Shown here in pieces: positions 16,473 through 26,102 of a stretch of 64,000 nt of DNA; the stretch's first letter is position 1, and every line of letters starts with the position of its first letter. The stretch spans positions 11,513,001-11,577,000 of the forward strand of contig NC_134028.1 in NCBI RefSeq assembly GCF_964204645.1. Direction: 5' to 3'. Origin of the DNA: Tubulanus polymorphus (taxonomy: Eukaryota > Nemertea > Palaeonemertea > Tubulaniformes > Tubulanidae). The notes below the pieces were generated by a model. That model searched no databases. It was not told the DNA's origin and was given only the letters and a program-made list of their open reading frames with translations. The translations under genes were made by a program, and so were the position numbers.

Positions 16473-16638
16473 CATTTAAACCTCGTTACAAAGAACTTCA
16501 GCGGACCAGAAAATATGTTCTTTTCATAATCGATAGTTCGAAAGTTATATCCAGTACGAAATTATCAAAATAATTCTATTTGGGACGAGATTCTAGGTTT
16601 GTAATAACCGATAAATCGTTATATCCGAGGTCCCGCTG
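16473..16638. mobile_element. pogo-like MITE, copy 3 (degenerate ends)
   Basis: Matches the 14.6 kb copy in AACCTCGTTACAAAGAACTTC, in GGACCAGAAAATA and in the right-hand ATCGTTATATCCGAGGTCC. The outermost bases at both ends have decayed from CAGTGG. Non-coding. Confidence 0.65.
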
Positions 16639-16639
16639 A

Positions 16640-17712
16640 ACTCTCTGAAACAATTGTCCCGTGCAAAAGATTTATAGGGAAACCTGTTAACCAACAAACT
16701 TCGAAAAAAGTGATTAGAAGAAATACAAACTCTTTTCAATCGTTCATTCATAAATGAATAAGTAAGTTTATTATTACAAAATCATACTATGGCTTAATAC
16801 ATGAATAACCATCACCTTGGAAACACTTGGATGTGACAACCATTTTGCCATGGCTCATTGAAAAGATATCGTTTATCAATTAACTAATATATTTATCGCT
16901 TTCCTGTTATTTTCGAAAACAATAAGCACTAAAATCGACATCCTTTTGTCAAAAAAGTATTATTATGAAGTAGAACTCAACACACAGCGTGGATGAGATT
17001 CATGAGGTTAATTCAAATGCTTTTTAATTGTAAAGCAAAAAGACTTATCATTACGATATAGAAGCCCAGATAATGTGAAAGTTATACGTTTGTTTATATG
17101 AGCTTATGCGTGTATATCTATGCGTTTATTTGGGTATTATAGAAGAGCCAGGCATTTTAGTAAGTACGATGTTAACAGTCGAACCTTTAGGATTAATTGA
17201 ACGTTCTCTTTTTGTTGAAATAGTACAATAAATGCAGGGTGAGAATATGAATTGAAATGTCGAAGTCACCATTCACGGACTAGTACCAAAGATATCAAAC
17301 GCCATAGCATTGGATCTAAGGTTTAAAATATAGACTTTCGTATGCAATATTTATGTACCATATTCACAATTATGCAGAAGGTTTCAACTAAGTTCAAGTA
17401 AATTTTCTAAATTTCAGAGCGACACTGTGGTTCTGTTATCACCATCACGTTATCCGAGTAACTGTCAGGTCCCATGATATCTGGCGCCAGGTATCGGATA
17501 TGATAACGGTGTCATCACCAAGATGGCTCCTCAAATACTTTATCTTTACCATCATTATTTGTTGGTTCTGAAATGAAATAAATCGTGAAACAGTTTTGGC
17601 AGTTTATTCACACGCACACACACACACACGAAACGAATCTGCATTTCCAAAACAATTTGTTTATTCTTCGTAAATAGTGTGAGTATGAAGAGTTGACGAC
17701 AGAATATAAAAA
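16640..17712. other. Non-coding stretch
   Basis: Contains a short (CA)n run at about 17611-17628. No gene recognised apart from the leader exon candidate that follows. Confidence 0.5.
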
Positions 17713-17775
17713 ATGTGGGTTTTATACTTATTTTTTGTTCTCCACGTCGGGAGTGTGGCTATTCTACCATTTCAA
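17713..17775 (+). CDS. Candidate first coding exon: signal peptide, 21 codons, splice donor
   Basis: An ATG at 17713 opens MWVLYLFFVLHVGSVAIL then PFQ. This is an aromatic/Leu/Val-rich leader with small residues (GS-VA) near a plausible cleavage site. The codon after Gln coincides with GTTAGT, a good splice donor (CAA/GTTAGT), leaving a phase-0 exon. It lies just left of a foldback element (17.80-19.22 kb), so downstream exons, if any, would be separated by that insertion. An exon-like frame at about 18053-18152 is in the wrong phase to join directly. The leader and donor are seen; a functional gene is inference. Confidence 0.3.
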
Positions 17776-17794
17776 GTTAGTTTGCAATGGTTTT

Positions 17795-19215
17795 TTTTTA
17801 ATCTTTAAATAGGGATTGACCCTGTTATTTATTTAGTTGGTAATTTTCGTTTGACTTTTTCTGATCGAGTGCTGATCGATCCTCTACGGACCCATTACAC
17901 CTGTCGGGAGCGAAACAGGGGGTATAATTTTAAAATCGGAAATCGAGGTACGGATATAGTTGTGTGATCGGTGGTCGAATTTACAAAATTTGTTTGTTTA
18001 CATCGAAGTACATAAATGGGAAATTCGGTTCCGGTTCATTCAAACTTTCAACCAGTCTGAACCGGCAAGCGACTGATTGGGGAGTTAGTAATGGAGACCA
18101 AGGCGGATATACATACTATCATCAGACGGTATTACGAACACTTTCTCAATGAACCTCTTATGAATTCAGGTCAAATATAATCAGTTCAGCTATATTGAAC
18201 CCACCCACTACGAATCGCGTTTCGTCGGCCAATCGCGTGCTTATAGAATCATTCATACATAAATACAATATGCCATTTCATTCGATCTGTGTTCCACGAT
18301 GCCTGTGTTACTAACACATTGTTCATTCATAAAAACAGTTACCCCAGTTAACTACGCTCGCTCCGCCTACGGTTGTGAATTACCATTAGAATTGGTTTCC
18401 AGGAATACGTGGCGTGTGAAACGAGTCATCCTTTTGTCGAACTAGAGTGAATGGTATATCTGAATGGCAAGCAATGGAACCACTTAAACAGGCGGGATTC
18501 TGCAGACATTACTATCACTACAACTAGCATAACAGACATTTCATTCATAGCACCACGTTAGATCATGTTGGTCTGTGTACTACGTTGCCGCTAAATGCAC
18601 GACAGCTGTCATGTACTATAAATTGCATTATATGCCTCTGCCAAGATAACACATATGTACAAAGTATTTACTTATGGTACTGTGGCGTAAATTCCTAATC
18701 TACACCTACTCAGGTTGGCGGTCACAATGTCAACATCATGCTTACTGAACTTTAAAGAACGGACGATTGCACACCTGGCGGTGATAACGGAAAAGAAGAT
18801 TTGAGACTTAGCGCTCACATGACGCTAAAAGTTCCGTATTTCTCGGTTCGGAATTTCATTCCTGTAATAAGCAGATATCTAATGAGCCTTGAATATTTCC
18901 GGAATTATAGTAGAAAAGCCACACTCAGCGAATAATAAATAAAAAATCCACTGCGTACAAATCAGCTAAAATGTTTGATTATTTTTCCCAAATTATGTAC
19001 TTCGATTTAAACAAAAAATTCTGTAATTTTGACCGCCGATCACACAACAATACCTGTACTTTCATTTCAGATTTCAAAATCAAACCCCCTGTTTCGCTCC
19101 CAGCAGGAGTGGTGGGTAATTTGTAAGGGACACCATAGATAAAAAAAAAATCAAACGAAATCTACCTATCAAATGAATAACAGGGCCAATCCATTCTAAG
19201 ATCAAAATGTTGGAT
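17795..19215. mobile_element. Foldback element with about 230 bp inverted arms
   Basis: The left arm (about 17795-18022) and right arm (about 18985-19215) are inverted copies sharing TGACCCTGTTATT / TGGCCCTGTTATT, GGGAGCGAAACAGGGGGT, TGTGTGATCGG and ATCGAAGTACATAA. The arms have diverged by roughly 15-20% by eye. The 960 bp interior has only a 62-codon ORF starting in the left arm (17964-18152), whose last third looks protein-like but matches nothing I know. Superfamily not identified. Confidence 0.75.
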
Positions 19216-19763
19216 TATCAATTTGTTCAAAAGAATCACAACGATATCTATTTATCAAGATTAAGGATAGAAAAATATAGCTACAAAGCTGCAATAATGG
19301 GGTTTTGACTTAGCAATACCCCTATGCAAACTAAACTAGAGGCCCACGGGCCTTGTGAAGTCTAAGCGTCGGGTAAAGTACTTTGCATAGCCAAGACATT
19401 TTAAAATGACGTTGAGCACGGATTAGATCCCTCCCCCATTCTGCAAAATTAATTAAATTCAAAAAAATCTTTTAGTCCTTCATATTTTCATCAGAAAAAC
19501 ATTTTGTGCCCGTTTTGACTTACAATCGGGTAACTCTGTCAGTTCTACAGTTTAGGAATTTACCAAATACTAAAGTTTTTCTTCCCTCGTATTTGATTGA
19601 TCACTACTATCCCCGTTGAAGTGATCACGACGCACTACGACGCACTACTCGCTATCATTCGTACAAACGACAATATCCTATGCCGTTATAAGAGCCGCAT
19701 CGGCAAGCGTCTCTTGTATGTGCACCCCAAGGCATGGAACTCGAGGATCGAATTGCCAGCAAG
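19216..19763. other. Mostly unassigned; contains a repeat start at about 19275
   Basis: ATATAGCTACAAAGCTGC then AATAATGGGGTTTT (about 19277-19308) resembles the start of the large insertion at 37.83 kb (ATATAGCTGCAAAGCAGC then AATAACGGGTTTT). This suggests two members of one element family. The rest shows nothing recognisable. Confidence 0.45.
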
Positions 19764-19867
19764 CTCCGGGCCATCCTCCCCCGGCAGGGATTCGAACCTG
19801 ATGGCATCGAGATTGCCACGGCACGAAACCCTGCCATAATCGACCGTGTGCGCAGATACATGCGCAG
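19764..19867 (-). mobile_element. tRNA-derived SINE, inverted partner 1
   Basis: Read on the minus strand, it contains a pol III B-box GGTTCGAATCC (within 19787-19800) preceded by TCGTGCCGTGGC, and matches the plus-strand SINE at 20.01 kb across about 100 bp. The internal promoter boxes show the tRNA origin. Flanks extend the similarity only weakly. Confidence 0.65.
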
Positions 19868-20010
19868 TTCAGATGATGTGATTTTTAGCCAATCAAAAAT
19901 CCCGTTTTATTTTAGCCCGGGTTTTCCCATTTATAGTTCTTCCTTGAAATTTGCCTCAACGATTATACATCGAGCAATCTGATTGGTGCCGCCAGTTTTC
20001 GTCCAGAAAG

Positions 20011-20116
20011 CTGCGCATGTACCTGCGCACCCGGTCTACTAATGCAGGAGTTCGTGCCGTGGCTGAGTGTAGCGATGCCATCAGGTTCGATTCCCTGCAG
20101 AGGGAGGATGGCTCCG
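20011..20116 (+). mobile_element. tRNA-derived SINE, inverted partner 2
   Basis: The A-box-like TGGCTGAGTGT (about 20060-20070) and B-box GGTTCGATTCC (about 20084-20094) are spaced closer than in a real tRNA, with no intact cloverleaf. Related fragments lie at 21.15 and 36.48 kb, sharing GCCATCRGGTYC. With the copy at 19764-19867 it forms a roughly 100 bp inverted pair with a 143 bp loop. Confidence 0.68.
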
Positions 20117-21133
20117 GTCCGGAGAACAGGCAAAGTCCAAACCGCAATGCCTGTAGCGCCGAAGGCGTCACTGAAGCCATACATTATATGTTTATTTATA
20201 TTCTTAAGACATCTGGTTTAAATGATCGGTGTTCAATTATGCAAATTAGTACCGCGCAGCAATCGCCCGCACATCAAAAGTAAGGTTTTTTTCATCAATA
20301 TAACCACTGGCTTGCAAAAAATGAGTATAAAAATTTCAAATACGTTGGAATAGATTTATATTTTAATAGATTATCCATAAAACTGACAAATCTAATCAAT
20401 ATTGTCTCTTTTTAGTTTTAGACATCTCCGAGTAGTACACTAAAAGCGGCGCCACTAGTGCTAGTGACTCATTTATCGATCCGAGCAATACAAAATTTCC
20501 CACGCCCAGCCCACGAAAATGAGGGCATTAATCATAAATCCGCCACAATAACTCTCTGCTCGCCCACCCACTGGTTATTCACGAGAAATTTCAGCGTTTG
20601 ATTCGCAGCCGTTATCGCGGAGATGTTCAAAAGGTTATTCTTTCGTTTCGAGTCATTTTAATAAGTTAAAAAAATATTAAAATGAGATTTGAACATGCAT
20701 GATGAATGGCAAAGCTACATTGACATACTATATGTATATTATGATAAGGCCCTTAAAATTAAAATCGAAATTACAGGGATCGAACAGGCACTATACCTCT
20801 AGATTCTCTAGAATCTAATATGAATTGATGTGTATATGATTGAGTAGATGTGTCAAGGATTCAATTCCCAAGTACTTTTTTAATTACCCGGACTTTTGGA
20901 GAAAACATGGGAGGATCTAGGGTTTGACTAACACACATAAAATGGCAACATATATTTAAAGGGTACTACCCCAAAAGAAAATTCATAGGGAACAACGATA
21001 AACTCATTTAACCATGTCATACTTGACTGGGCGCGCAGTGTATGTCACGGATTAATCATAAATGGAAAAATCTGGGCTAAAATATAATGCTATTTCTGAT
21101 ATAATGACATTATCTGAACTTTGACTCGGGCTA
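20117..21133. other. Non-coding stretch, nothing recognised
   Basis: No gene or repeat supported. A motif GCGCCACTAGTG at about 20450 resembles half of a CTCF site. Confidence 0.45.
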
Positions 21134-21215
21134 GTGTGGCGGAGTTTCAAATTGTGGGGAGTATAAGTGCCATCAGGTCCGACTCCCTACCTGGGAGGTG
21201 CCTGCATGCCCACAG
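21134..21215 (+). mobile_element. Degenerate tRNA-derived SINE
   Basis: GTGTGGCGGAG is followed by GTGCCATCAGGTCCGACTCC and CTACC. The B-box (GGTCCGACTCC) carries one change from GGTTCGANTCC. Same family as 20.01 and 36.48 kb. Confidence 0.5.
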
Positions 21216-21712
21216 CACGTTCTGAGGGCATAAAAACCTTTTCCATCTACAAATGAGGACTGATGACACAAAGATGGCGAGACGATGACCGATCGACTGA
21301 TTTGTTCCCTTCACAAAGTATACACATCATGAATTTCAATGAACAAGATGCTAATGCATCAAAACCTGCTTGGTCAGTGAAGGTAACAGTCGGCCAGCTT
21401 GGATAATTTCATGACCTAGTTTGGTCATGTGATGCGACATGCAAGTTGTCAAACATCTATCTGGAAATTTTTTTTGAGTTGAAGATCTGCAAGATGTATT
21501 ATAGGAAAGTTTTCAGTTTACGTTGCAGTCCCACAGGTCACATATTGTTGGACAGATTTCAACATTTTTTACATTAAAACATTTAGCACAGTTAATTGTA
21601 ACCCCTTTTGGCTCATGTATCGTTAGAAGGGTGACAATTTCTATTTTCTGATGGTGCTTATTTCATTTTTCTTAACTGCACCAATCTGACACAGTTAGAG
21701 CTTAAAAAAGAT
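21216..21712. other. Non-coding stretch, nothing recognised
   Basis: No supported feature before the 510 bp duplication. Confidence 0.45.
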
Positions 21713-22732
21713 ACATCACTTTTATAAAGGCGCCTAAAAAAATTGACAATTTTGTCATTGGCTGTAAATTTTTCATTTTTTAGATAAAATGTAGGATTTT
21801 TCACTGAAGAAATAGTTTTATCCGGGGATTTAGTTGATACTGCATTCATAAAAATATCGTCAAAGAAACATGCATGCCAACCGGTTGAGTGAAGTGCAAA
21901 GCGCGCGCGAGTGGTTAACCGTTGATTTTCTGCCTAGGCAGTATACGCTATTTTCGTGGAAATTTTCAAAATATAAAGATTTTTTTGGATTAAAATTATC
22001 TTGTTATTGTTTCCATGTTGAATTGAAGGATTCTCTTCAGCGTGAAATTCCTATTAGTCAGAGTTCAGTAGACATTCCAGATTTTCATTAGCAATAAACA
22101 TGAAATGAACAACTAGGGGTCCATGAACACAATGCCCACTGGGGAATAAGTGGTTTCAAATGCTCAACAATCCAACAATTTCAATATTCAACGCCCCCTG
22201 GTGACCATATAAAAAACCAATTACATCACTTTTATAAAGGCGCCTAAAAAAATTGACAATTTTGTCATTGGCTGTAAATTTTTCATTTTTTAGATAAAAT
22301 GTAGGATTTTTCACTGAAGAAATAGTTTTATCCGGGGATTTAGTTGATACTGCATTCATAAAAATATCGTCAAAGAAACATGCATGCCAACCGGTTGAGT
22401 GAAGTGCAAAGCGCGCGCGAGTGGTTAACCGTTGATTTTCTGCCTAGGCAGTATACGCTATTTTCGTGGAAATTTTCAAAATATAAAGATTTTTTTGGAT
22501 TAAAATTATCTTGTTATTGTTTCCATGTTGAATTGAAGGATTCTCTTCAGCGTGAAATTCCTATTAGTCAGAGTTCAGTAGACATTCCAGATTTTCATTA
22601 GCAATAAACATGAAATGAACAACTAGGGGTCCATGAACACAATGCCCACTGGGGAATAAGTGGTTTCAAATGCTCAACAATCCAACAATTTCAATATTCA
22701 ACGCCCCCTGGTGACCATATAAAAAACCAATG
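21713..22732. repeat. Perfect or near-perfect 510 bp tandem duplication
   Basis: Copy 1 (21713-22222) and copy 2 (22223-22732) look identical by eye. Both encode the same 73-codon plus-strand ORF (21870 and 22380) and the same minus-strand frame starting MNAVSTKSPDKTISSVKNPT. Each unit ends with the first 110 bp of a family A element (from CTAGGGGTCC at 22113 and 22623), and the element continues only after copy 2. The breakpoint therefore lies inside family A and the duplication happened after its insertion. Lack of divergence implies a very recent event or an assembly artefact. Confidence 0.95.
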
Positions 22733-23130
22733 ACCTTGAAACTCACCACAATGATAAAATATTTCGGTAGCTACGATTTTTTAATTGATTGTGAAAAAAA
22801 ATATGCCTTGTTACCCTGGTGACCATATGCAAAACTGGATGAACTTAGAACTCACCACAATCATAGAACATGTCATGAGCTACAACATTGCAATTGATCA
22901 TGGTAACAAAATATGCCTAGGTACCAATATAATAAGGAAATAAAAAGTAATTCTACCATTCCAACACCCCCTGGTGACGATATAAAATAACTAATGTCCT
23001 TAAAACTCACCACAATCATAGAGAGTGTCATGAGCTACAACGTTGCAATTGATTGTGGAAACAAAATATGCACAACTATATTATAGAAATACCAAGTTAT
23101 TGTATTATTCAACGCCCCTGGTGATTCAGC
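22623..23130 (+). mobile_element. Family A element, 3'-truncated
   Basis: Begins AACTAGGGGTCC and contains about four diverged monomers of 130-160 bp, each with a CCCCCTGGTGACC-like block, CTTGAAACTCACCAC and GAGCTACAAC. It stops near 23130 without the usual 3' hairpin. A 110 bp start of the same element is also present at 22113-22222 through the tandem duplication. Confidence 0.8.
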
Positions 23131-23415
23131 TAGTATCACGGTAAAACATGTCTCAGAGTAACGACTGACACAAGGTTCAAAAAGTCACCCAGCCACCAAA
23201 TTTACCTCAAGGTCACGAACATCTCATCCTTCGATATAGCGCTAACCCAATAACAGGTTTTCTGCCTAGCTGGTTTGAATCTAGTACTTGGAAGCGTACG
23301 AAGACTCTAACGAAAATCAGTCTCATCAGTTCATAGGGGTCAACAAATGTGCTGGATATGTGGATCAATATGGACAACTGCATACAAAAGGTACTGATAT
23401 ACTAAGTTTACTATA

Positions 23416-23422
<7 letters not shown>

Positions 23423-23484
<62 letters not shown>
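23423..23484. repeat. (AT)n microsatellite at the 3' end of the PLE fragment
   Basis: Alternating A/T adjoining, on the minus strand, the AATAAA and stop codon of the PLE fragment. Confidence 0.95.
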
Positions 23485-23490
<6 letters not shown>

Positions 23491-23496
23491 TTTATT

Positions 23497-24675
23497 GCAA
23501 CTAGTTTAGTTTGCTATTGATACCAAATGGTTTTTGTGTTCCTAATTTCTTGATCCACAATTTTTCAATAGTCTTTCTATAGGAATCATTTTTCAATGCC
23601 CATGATTGATAGGTTGGATACAGAATGGTTTAAAGTGTTGAAATGTTGTGCGATTGGATCGTCAGTTTTACGGCGTATTAGGGACAAATTGAGTAATTGA
23701 CGTTGGTATAGTGAATCCCCCGTCTCCCCCACGTAGATAAATTTGTCACATTTATTACAAAAAATTGCATACACCACATTTTGTGATTTACAGTTGATAA
23801 AGTTTCGGACATAATACGAGGACCCTTCATAATTGATGAACTTATGGTTCAAGTCCATTATAGCATTAAATAGTTCCAGCAGAGACTTATCACATTGGAC
23901 TGGTATTTGGAATTAATCCGCCAATATTGAACTGATTGAATCTTACGACATTACGCCATAGGACGTGCGGCTCAACTCCAGAACAGGTAAAAGTAGAGAT
24001 CTATCAATCCTAAATGTCGGCCGATTCTACTCGTCGACAATGTCTACAGCCCCGATTGTTGTCCGATTCTACTCGTCGACAATGTCTACAACCCCGATTG
24101 TCGTCCGATTCTACTCATCGACAATGTCTACAACCCCGATTGTCGTCCGATTCTACTCGTTGACTATGTCTACAACCCCATTTGTCGTCCGATTCTACTC
24201 GTCGACAATGTCTACAACCCCGATTGTCGACCGATTTTACTCGTCGACAATCAGGATTGCAGACATTGTCGACGAGTAGAATCGGACGACAATCGGGGTT
24301 GTAGACATTGTCGACGAGTAGAATCGGTTGACAATCGGGGTTGTAGACATTGTCGACGAGTAGAATCGGTCGCAGCCGAATTACTCCTTTTCTAAAAATG
24401 TATCTTTCAGCGGGGAACTATTCCACGCTATACTGGACTTGAACTGAACTTATCTGAGTTAGACATGTACGGACATATTGCGCAGTTTTTACCGCATGGT
24501 TCACATCTATTTTGTTTTTTAGAAAACATTAGGTTATGTTTTTTGTGTATTAAAATATCACATAATGAAGTATCCCTTCTGTAAGCTACAATAGGTGGTT
24601 CTTTGAATATTTTGGTTAGTCTTTCTGACTTTTGTAGGGTTTTATGTCCTTTTCTCAGAATTTCATCTACTATCG
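23497..24675 (-). pseudogene. Penelope-like element, C-terminal part with GIY-YIG endonuclease (broken)
   Basis: Minus-strand remnant of a PLE. From upstream: a linker with IFKEPPIVAYRRDTSL (about 24.57-24.62 kb) and a Cys cluster CEPCGKNCAIC (about 24.48 kb). After an insertion of about 0.58 kb comes the GIY-YIG core (23586-23858) with CKSQNVVYAIFCNKC, the catalytic-region YVGETGDSLYQR and IAQHFNTLNHS. A one-base shift after MGIEK moves the frame, and the family-typical tail EKLWIKKLGTQKPFGIN follows to a TAG near 23497, then AATAAA and (AT)n. In PLEs, GIY-YIG nicks target DNA and the reverse transcriptase copies the RNA there; the RT domain is missing here. The copy is 5'-truncated, frameshifted and interrupted, hence inactive. 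Confidence 0.85.
24021..24375. repeat. 42 bp tandem repeat folded into a long inverted repeat, inside the PLE fragment
   Basis: Plus-strand units start with CCGATTCTACTCGTCGAC at 24021, 24063, 24105, 24147, 24189 and 24231, exactly 42 bp apart. From 24265 the same units run inverted to about 24370. The arms (about 24146-24251 and 24265-24370) face each other across a 13-nt loop, giving a roughly 106 bp hairpin. The array lies within the block that interrupts the PLE coding sequence. Frames through it give repeated RFYSSTMSTTPIV and are artefacts. Confidence 0.92.
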
Positions 24676-25390
24676 AGTGAGAAAACTTGAAAATGAATTA
24701 CGAAAAACCAAGGAAAAGAAATTCCGGACTTTAATTAACAATAGCTGCGGAACCATTAATCCAGAAGAGATAGATATGAAAGCTATTGGAAATTGTTTCT
24801 ATAGATGTATTGCACACTCTATTCATGGTAATGAGGAACCTTACAAGAGGGTGAGAACAGAAATAGCATGTGAGCTACAGACAAATATTGTCAAATACGA
24901 ACCATATATAGATGGGGACTATGATAATCACATCCATAATGTACTAAGGGAAGATGGTCACACTGATTCATGGGCCACAGAGGCGGATATCATAGTCGCA
25001 TCTTATCTATATTCAATTGACATATTTGTACGGACCAACATTAACGGTGCAGCTACCTGGATTAAATTTCCACCTGGTGAATGTAATCATGAAAAGATGT
25101 TCATTGGTATTATACATAGAAATAACCATTTCAACATAGGTGAACTCACACATCGACCATGCAGATGCATACGTAAAAGACAGTCAATAATTCAAAAAAG
25201 AGCTGACAGTACTGCAAGGATACATAAAGAACAGGTCACAAAAAATACAACCGTACATGAAATACAAAATGACCGTAAACGTTCAGTACAATGCAAAGAT
25301 GTCAAGCCCGAAAACATCAACGAAAAAAATGTGGAAGTCGTAAACCTATCCAGTAAGTTATTAACGGGACCGTTATATATATATATATAA
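24644..25390 (+). CDS. OTU-domain cysteine protease ORF, possible PLE N-terminal region (truncated)
   Basis: 248-codon ORF. The OTU core runs from about residue 44 to 170: nucleophile box AIGNCFYR (Cys51), helix WATEADIIVASYLYSIDIFV (110-129) and catalytic-His strand RNNHFNIGEL (His162). OTU proteases cleave ubiquitin-type linkages, and OTU domains are known in several retroelements and Helentrons. The usual Asp two residues before Cys (DGNC) is Ile here. Residues 1-9 are antisense to the adjacent PLE fragment, so the native start is uncertain. After a basic linker, VVNLSSKLLTG (about 231-241) resembles the start of PLE reverse-transcriptase proteins. The ORF then runs into (TA)n and the palindrome and ends. 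It lies head to head with the minus-strand PLE piece. OTU is secure; PLE membership is inference; alternatively this is an unrelated OTU cargo gene. Confidence 0.75.
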   Translation: MSFSQNFIYYRVRKLENELRKTKEKKFRTLINNSCGTINPEEIDMKAIGNCFYRCIAHSIHGNEEPYKRVRTEIACELQTNIVKYEPYIDGDYDNHIHNVLREDGHTDSWATEADIIVASYLYSIDIFVRTNINGAATWIKFPPGECNHEKMFIGIIHRNNHFNIGELTHRPCRCIRKRQSIIQKRADSTARIHKEQVTKNTTVHEIQNDRKRSVQCKDVKPENINEKNVEVVNLSSKLLTGPLYIYI

Positions 25391-25529
25391 CAGTTAAATA
25401 TATATAGATTCTGAAGCACATGCTTCATCATGTGCTTCAGAATCTATTTATATATAACTGTTATATATATATATAACGGTCCCGTTAATAACTTACTGGA
25501 TAGGTTTACGACTTCCACATTTTTTTCGA
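25319..25529. repeat. Palindrome with 100 bp arms at the end of the OTU ORF
   Basis: The left arm (25319-25422) and right arm (25429-25529) are almost perfect inverted copies separated by CTTCAT. Both contain ACGACTTCCAC/GTGGAAGTCGT, AACGGGACCGTT, a (TA)n run and CTGAAGCACATG. The left arm is the last 70 bp of the OTU ORF, so part of the gene exists again in inverted form. The mismatches are confined mainly to the AT run. Confidence 0.96.
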
Positions 25530-25682
25530 TGAAGCGAGCGCGACAGTGGCGGCGCGAACAGAATACCGACCTAATTCAATTTTATTTTATTTTGTGAACC
25601 GATCGGGCGGCACTCACAGACATTTTCGAACTAATTGTTTGCTCGACTGACAGGGTCAGAACGAACGAACTACTGATATCTT

Positions 25683-25860
25683 GGCCGAGTGTGACTGCAG
25701 AATTTAATAAGTCACTCGGCCGAGTAGATTGAGGAATTCTATCGTTTATTCGGCCAAGTAAAGAACTTAACTTTTAACTGAGCTCGGCCATGTGGATCAT
25801 CGAATTCGAACAATCACTCGGCCGAGTAAACAACTTTCTGACATAATGCTCGGACGAGCA
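25683..25860. repeat. Degenerate 34 bp-period repeat with CTCGGCCGAGT motif
   Basis: GGCCGAG or close variants occur at 25683, 25718, 25752, 25786, 25820 and 25852, spaced 32-35 bp. The intact motif ACTCGGCCGAGT is itself a palindrome. The unit bodies have diverged strongly. Confidence 0.7.
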
Positions 25861-25879
25861 AATGCCCGAGTACCTCGTC

Positions 25880-26102
25880 AATCGGGACCGTATGACTTCC
25901 TGTGACCTTGACCTTGGACCTACAGGATCCAAAATCTAATCAGTCACTAACCTCATCTAGTACAACACAGTTGTTAAATTTCAGGAAAATTTGACAAAGG
26001 GTTTGGGTGCTAGGGCACTGAAACCACTGTGGACAGACGGACGGACAGACGGACGACAAGTGAATATAGTATGCCCCCCACAATGCGTTGTGGGGGCATA
26101 AA
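25880..26102 (+). mobile_element. Family B element 3' part with terminal hairpin
   Basis: GACCTTGACCTTGGACCTACA and a (GGAC)n-like run lead into a hairpin TATGCCCCCcACAA / TTGTGGGGGCATA (about 26070-26098), followed by AAAA. The architecture (GGACGGAC tract, AAGTGAA, 3' hairpin, A-run) parallels family A. The 5' end is not resolved. Confidence 0.6.

Noticed and set aside
23965-24279. 104-codon Ser/Thr-rich repeat ORF
   Set aside because: Frame through the 42 bp tandem array.
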